Shown here piece by piece: positions 32,515 to 36,989 of a stretch of DNA of 36,989 nucleotides. The translations under genes and the position numbers were made by a program. Every line of letters starts with the position of its first letter. Position 1 is the stretch's first letter. The stretch comes from Flavihumibacter sp. CACIAM 22H1. Its GTDB lineage: Bacteria; Bacteroidota; Bacteroidia; Chitinophagales; Chitinophagaceae. Where the stretch lies: positions 80,767 through 117,755 of the forward strand of contig NZ_LUKG01000004.1 of assembly GCF_001601815.1 (NCBI RefSeq), read 5' to 3'. A model generated the notes under the pieces. That model saw nothing but the letters and a program-made list of their open reading frames with translations, searched no databases and was not told the DNA's origin.

Positions 32515-33876
32515 ATGAACATGAAAACGATGTGGAGGTGCCTATCAATCCTGCTGCTAACAGGCCTGATGAGCGGACCGTTAAGCACCTGCGCCCAGGA
32601 ACAAAGAAACATTCAACAACTGAGCATTCAGGAAGCGGTTGCCTATGCAAAACAGCATAGTTACCAGGTAAAAAAAGTGTTGGAAGATATCCGTATTCAG
32701 CAACAGGTAAACCGAGAAGTTACGGCTAGCGCGCTTCCGCAGGTAAACGGTTCCTTCAGCCTCATCGATAATATTAAACTTCCGGTAAGCCTGGTGCCGG
32801 GTGAGTTTTTCGGCGGAGCTCCTGGTACTTTTATTCCTGTACAATTTGGGGTGCAGTACAGCTCTACACTTGGAGCAGAACTGAACCAGATCCTTTTCGA
32901 CGGCCAGGTATTTGTAGGTTTACAGGCCAGGAATGCCGCCATGGAATTTTCCAGGAAAAATGCAGAACTGACCGAAGAAGCTATTGCTGTTAATGTTCAT
33001 AAAGTGTATTACCAACTCCTGATCGGTGAGCAGCAACTGGATCTTTTTCATGATAATATCGAACGCTTTGAAAAACTTTTTCACGACACCCGCGAAATTT
33101 ATAAAAATGGTTTTGCTGAACAACTGGATGTAGATAAAGTTAGCGTTACACTCACGAATCTCCGGACAGACAGCCTGAAGTTGAAGACGCAATTGAATAA
33201 TGGATATCTCGGGCTTAAAATGCTGATCGGGATGCCCCTGGCAGACAGCCTCGTATTAACTGAACAGCTATCCAATGACCTGATCAAGGAAAATCTGCTG
33301 GATACCTCTTATGCATACACCGATCGACGCGATTTTCAATTACTTGAAATCGGAAAAGAACTGAACGATTACAACGTAAAACGATATCGCCTGATGGCCT
33401 TGCCAACAGTAAGCCTGTTTGGAAACTATTTTACCAATGCCCAGCGTAATGAATTTGATTTTCTCAAATCAGGCGGGCGGTGGTTTCAGCAAAGTACCAT
33501 CGGGCTTCGGCTTAATGTACCCATTTTTGACGGCTTCCGCCGCCGGGCACTGATGGAGCAGGCAAAATCGGCCGTTCGGAAAACGGAATTTGATATGGAA
33601 CTGTTGAAATTATCGATCGACAATGATGTAGCCAGCTCACGCAACCGCTTCCGCGATGCCGTATTAGCAGTGGATGCACAACGTAAAAATATGGAACTGG
33701 CAGAGCGGGTCTTTGATCAGACAAAAAAGAAATACGAACAGGGCCTTGGGTCAAATACAGAAATCAATACTGCACAGACCGAATTACGTGCAGCACAAAC
33801 CAATTTGTACTCCGCCCTTTACGATGCTGCGGTGGCAAGAGTTGATTACCTCAAAGCCATTGGAAAAATTTATTAA
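32515..33876 (+). CDS. TolC-family outer-membrane efflux protein
   Basis: The 453-residue protein starts with a signal peptide ending near STCAQ and contains the two OEP repeats of long coiled helices, such as LSIQEAVAYAKQHSYQVKKV, KVYYQLLIGEQQLDLFHDNI and FDQTKKKYEQGLGSNTEINT. It would form the trimeric outer-membrane channel of the tripartite pump encoded here. A second ATG at 32521 is an alternative start. It lies 11 bases after tetR and 29 bases before the membrane fusion protein gene. Confidence 0.92.
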   Translation: MNMKTMWRCLSILLLTGLMSGPLSTCAQEQRNIQQLSIQEAVAYAKQHSYQVKKVLEDIRIQQQVNREVTASALPQVNGSFSLIDNIKLPVSLVPGEFFGGAPGTFIPVQFGVQYSSTLGAELNQILFDGQVFVGLQARNAAMEFSRKNAELTEEAIAVNVHKVYYQLLIGEQQLDLFHDNIERFEKLFHDTREIYKNGFAEQLDVDKVSVTLTNLRTDSLKLKTQLNNGYLGLKMLIGMPLADSLVLTEQLSNDLIKENLLDTSYAYTDRRDFQLLEIGKELNDYNVKRYRLMALPTVSLFGNYFTNAQRNEFDFLKSGGRWFQQSTIGLRLNVPIFDGFRRRALMEQAKSAVRKTEFDMELLKLSIDNDVASSRNRFRDAVLAVDAQRKNMELAERVFDQTKKKYEQGLGSNTEINTAQTELRAAQTNLYSALYDAAVARVDYLKAIGKIY

Positions 33877-33905
33877 TAAACCGAATACTATATAAATCAA
33901 ACTAT

Positions 33906-35051
33906 ATGCAAGCGAGTATACAACAACTATTGTTATCCTCTTCCTTACTGCTGCTGTTGGCATGCGGAAACAATAGTATGGTCGATAAAAAGAAAGAAGA
34001 ACTCTCCAAACTAAAAGCACAACAACTTTCCACCACCGAGCAAATAGCTAAACTGGAAAAAGAAATACTGCAACTCGATTCAACAGCTATCCCTCCTGAA
34101 AAACCGAAACTGGTGGTAACAGCGCCGCTGAATACCGCACCGTTTACGCACTACATAGATTTACAGGGTAAAATCGAAGCCGTAAATATTTCTTATGTTA
34201 CCCCCCGCGGTATGGGTGGTCAGGTAAGGGCTATTTATGTAAAGCAGGGCGACCAGGTTGCAAAAGGTAAACTGTTATTAAAACTGGATGATGCGGTCAT
34301 TCATCAACAATTACAAACCGCTAAAACCCAGCTGGATTATGCAAAAAATCTGTATAACCGTCAAAAAAATCTGTGGGACCAGAATATTGGTACCGAAGTA
34401 CAGTTGATTACAGCCAAGAATAACGTTGATCAGGCCGAACGCCAGATTGGTATCCTGGAGGAACAACTCGCAATGACCAATGTATATGCGCAGGTAAGCG
34501 GTATTGCAGATGAAGTGAATATTAAAGTGGGTGAAACCTTTACCGGTTCTCCTATGAATGGGATCAGGATTGTAAATACCAGTGATTTAAAAGCTGTTGC
34601 CCAGGTTCCTGAAAACTACCTGGAAAGAGTAAAAGTTGGTAGCCCGGTTAAAGTAATACTGCCTGATATCAATAAATCATTCAGTACAAAAGTAAGTGTA
34701 TCCGGTAAGCTGATTGACCCGAATAGCCGTTCTTTCTACATTGAGTCCAAAATGCCTGCCGATAAAATGGTTCGGCCCAACCAGATCGCCAATATCCGGA
34801 TTGAAGATTATACCGTCAAAGACGCTATTACCATACCTGTAAATACCCTTCAGAACGATGAAAAAGGAAAATTTGTATTGGTTGCAGTAAATGAGGGTGG
34901 AAAACTCCGCGCGAAAAAAAGACCGGTTGAAACCGGCGAGCTCTATGGCAATGAATTGGAAATACATAAAGGATTGCAGGCAGGAGACCAGTTGATTACC
35001 GAAGGTTTCCAGGGATTGTATGACGGACAATTGATTACGACCAGCCTGTAA
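33906..35051 (+). CDS. RND efflux periplasmic adaptor (HlyD/AcrA family) lipoprotein
   Basis: The 381-residue protein has a lipoprotein signal with Cys20 in LLLLLACG, a short coiled coil (KKKEELSKLKAQQLSTTEQI), then the adaptor layout: barrel-sandwich half-motif IEAVNISYVTPRGMGGQVRA with VKQGDQVAKGKLLLKLDD, an alpha hairpin (LQTAKTQLDYAKNLYNRQKN), and beta-barrel and membrane-proximal domains. It bridges the inner-membrane pump and the TolC-like channel. The gene is full length and lies 49 bases before the pump gene. Confidence 0.92.
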   Translation: MQASIQQLLLSSSLLLLLACGNNSMVDKKKEELSKLKAQQLSTTEQIAKLEKEILQLDSTAIPPEKPKLVVTAPLNTAPFTHYIDLQGKIEAVNISYVTPRGMGGQVRAIYVKQGDQVAKGKLLLKLDDAVIHQQLQTAKTQLDYAKNLYNRQKNLWDQNIGTEVQLITAKNNVDQAERQIGILEEQLAMTNVYAQVSGIADEVNIKVGETFTGSPMNGIRIVNTSDLKAVAQVPENYLERVKVGSPVKVILPDINKSFSTKVSVSGKLIDPNSRSFYIESKMPADKMVRPNQIANIRIEDYTVKDAITIPVNTLQNDEKGKFVLVAVNEGGKLRAKKRPVETGELYGNELEIHKGLQAGDQLITEGFQGLYDGQLITTSL

Positions 35052-35100
35052 CCGGAAATGAATGGTGAATGAAATTATTGCAAACGAGTAAAATAATACA

Positions 35101-36989
35101 ATGAGTGCGCTCGAAAATATAAAAGGTAAGTTCAAACAATTTGGACCAACTACCTGGAGTATAAAAAACAAGACCTCGATTTATCTGATGATGATTTTCG
35201 TGAGTATTGTTGGAGTATTCCAGTTTGTTACCCTGCCTAAAGAACAATTTCCGGATATCGTTATTCCAACAATTTATGTACAAACCATTTATGTTGGAAA
35301 CTCCCCCAAGGATATTGAAAACCTTGTTTCCCGCCCTATCGAAAAAGAGATTAAAGGGATTACAGGTGCCAAATCAAAAAAACAACCAGTACTTCTCAAC
35401 AGGACTTCAGTGCTATTATCGTAGAGTTTGATACCGACGTAAAAACGGATATAGCTTTGCAGAAAGTAAAAGATGCCGTTGATAAAGCCAAAAAAGACCT
35501 TCCAACAGATCTTACAGAAGAACCCTCTGTAATGGAAGTAAGCTTTTCGGAACAACCCATCATGTACGTGAATGTTAGTGGTGATTTTGATCTGCAAAGG
35601 CTGAAAAGTTATGCCGATGAATTACAGGACCGCCTGGAGGAATTACCACAAATCAACCGGGTAGATCTGGTAGGTGCACCTGAAAGAGAGTTCCAGATCA
35701 ATGTTGATAATGCAAGAATGGAAGCTGCCAATATTACGTTTGATGATATTGCAAATGCCGTGGCAAGGGAAAACCTGGATATATCCGGCGGTTTGCTGGA
35801 AGTAGGCAGTATGAAAAGAAACCTGCAGCTGAAAGGACAGTTCAAAACTTCCTATGATATTGAAAAAGTGATTCTCCGAAATACCAGTGGAGCCCCGATT
35901 TATTTAAAAGACATCGCTACAATTAAAGACACCGTAAAGGAAACGGAAAGTTATGCACGGCTGGATGGAAAAAAAGTTATTACGCTTAATATTATCAAAC
36001 GCTCGGGCGAAAACCTGATTGAAACGTCTGATGATGTAAAAAGAGTGGTGGACGAATTAAAAGCAACAGAGTTCCCCAAAAACCTTAACCTGGTGATTAC
36101 CGGTGACCAGAGTAAAGCTACCCGGGTATCTTTTAACGACCTGGTTAACTCCATCGTTATCGGATTTGTGCTGGTACTGATTATTCTGATGTTTTTTATG
36201 GGGGTTGTAAATGCGTTTTTCGTGGCACTTAGTGTACCACTCAGCATGTTTGTTGCTTTTCTGTTTCTACCGGCCGCAGATCTGATTGTAGGCGGGCATG
36301 TAACATTGAACTTTATTGTGCTTTTTGCCCTCTTATTCGGCCTGGGAATTATTGTGGATGATGCTATTGTGGTGATTGAAAATACCCATAGGATCTTTAT
36401 GGAAGGTAGGGGTAAACTGAACGCTGAACGTTCGGCAATGATGGCTGCCGGGGAGGTTTTTATTCCCGTATTAGCAGGTACCCTTACCACCCTGGCGCCC
36501 TTTGTGCCCCTGCTTTTCTGGCCGGGTATCATTGGTAAATTCATGATCTATCTGCCTACCATGCTCATTTTTACCCTGGCAGCTTCCCTGGTCGTTGCTT
36601 TTATTATGAACCCGGTATTTGCGGTAGATTTCATGAACCATGATGAAAAGGTGGAATCAAAAGCGGCCATTTTCAAAAAGAAAGGTTTCTGGATTGCATT
36701 ACTGCTGGGTATATTACTCATTGTTTCCGGTGCAACTTTCGGCAGAGCCTTACCTGGTGCCACCAATTGGTACTTCTTCTGGGGTAACCTTTTATTGTTC
36801 TTTATACTGCTTGCTATTCTGAATACATATGTATTAAGCGATACCATTCACAGTTTTCAGAACCGTGTATTGCCCTGGATTATGTCGCATTACGAAAGTT
36901 TGCTCAGGTGGTCATTGAAAGGATGGCGCCCTGTACAGATCCTGCTCGGAACGGTAGGCTTGTTCGTATTCTCCTTCCTGCTTTTTGGG
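35101..36989 (+). CDS. RND-family (AcrB-like, HAE1) efflux pump, with apparent frameshift, 3' end cut by window edge
   Basis: Codons from 35101 encode the start of an RND pump (KNKTSIYLMMIFVSIVGVFQ, LPKEQFPDIVIPTIYV, SRPIEKEIKGITGAKSKK) but stop at 35424 after 107 residues. The next frame, entered by a -1 shift at 35382, continues without a stop to the window edge (536 codons) as the normal pump: TTSTSQQDFSAIIVEFDT, then membrane segments and FGLGIIVDDAIVVIENTHRI, the proton-relay Asp pair. The join is seamless for the family, so one A is missing from a run of A, or the ribosome or polymerase slips there. The pump would export drugs or other toxic compounds with the adaptor and channel encoded just upstream. 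I cannot decide between sequencing error, real mutation and programmed shift. Confidence 0.85.
35376..35382 (+). other. A7 slippery heptamer at the RND frameshift
   Basis: The run is seven A residues read in phase as TCA AAA AAA before CAA. That is exactly the A_AAA_AAA arrangement used for -1 ribosomal slippage, and a -1 slip gives ACA ACC AGT, the correct pump frame. Eight A residues would also restore the frame without slippage. A weak stem (AGTACT with AGTGCT, one G-T pair) can be drawn downstream, but I do not consider it good evidence. Confidence 0.6.

Noticed and set aside
35951-36544. 197-residue minus-strand frame
   Set aside because: It lies entirely antisense to the RND pump coding sequence, which has strong family motifs; the antisense frame has low-complexity Thr/Ser/Ile-rich composition and no recognisable domain.

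Overview
This window looks like chromosomal DNA of a Bacteroidota bacterium, most likely of the Chitinophagaceae/Sphingobacteriia type. That assignment is an inference from gene content: an OmpL-like porin after kdpC, a TolC/HlyD/RND operon behind a TetR gene, YceI and S1/P1-type lipoproteins or exported proteins, and DUF1015 next to serC. Several genes are also preceded by the Bacteroidota -7 element TAnnTTTG, and Shine-Dalgarno sequences are not evident. No tRNA, rRNA, CRISPR array, insertion sequence or integrase was seen, and no gene-free stretch exceeds about 300 bases.

Region 1 (1-12,686) is a potassium-homeostasis island. On the minus strand run kup, an NtrC-type sigma-54 activator, a 28-residue membrane peptide not covered by usual annotation, kdpF, kdpA, kdpB, kdpC and an outer-membrane porin cut by the left edge. 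On the plus strand run a short KdpD-like histidine kinase (DUF4118 and kinase core only), a KdpE-like OmpR-family regulator and a CPA2-type cation/proton antiporter with a Usp-like C-terminal part. Import (Kdp, Kup), probable export (antiporter) and two separate regulators are therefore packed together. The kup/kinase intergenic region has a tandem 11-bp repeat resembling a KdpE box. The kdp upstream region has a sigma-54-like element and two inverted repeats that could bind the NtrC-type protein.

Region 2 (12,777-21,468) is an accessory metabolic stretch: an exported glycerophosphodiester phosphodiesterase, a promoter/hairpin/small-ORF unit, a fatty acid hydroxylase-superfamily membrane protein, a small membrane protein, a GH26 beta-mannanase, a GMC oxidoreductase, a Tat-exported sugar isomerase/epimerase-like TIM barrel, a lone PAS protein, a CBM9-like protein and a Tat-exported glycosidase-like protein. 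Several of these probably serve carbohydrate use, but no SusC/SusD pair is present.

Region 3 (21,455-31,673) is mostly housekeeping: a GNAT acetyltransferase coupled to purU, an S1-domain CvfB-like protein, a small basic lipoprotein, a long-chain acyl-CoA synthetase, a YceI lipoprotein with a clear terminator, then serC - DUF1015 - TPR protein, an S1/P1-type zinc nuclease/phospholipase and a DUF502 membrane protein.

Region 4 (31,832-36,989) is a TetR-controlled RND efflux operon (tetR, tolC-like, hlyD-like, acrB-like). A perfect 11-10-11 palindrome overlaps the tetR promoter. The RND pump gene is interrupted by an apparent one-base frameshift exactly at an in-phase A7 slippery heptamer and then continues intact to the right edge. 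That could be a sequencing error, a real inactivating mutation or frameshift-dependent expression.
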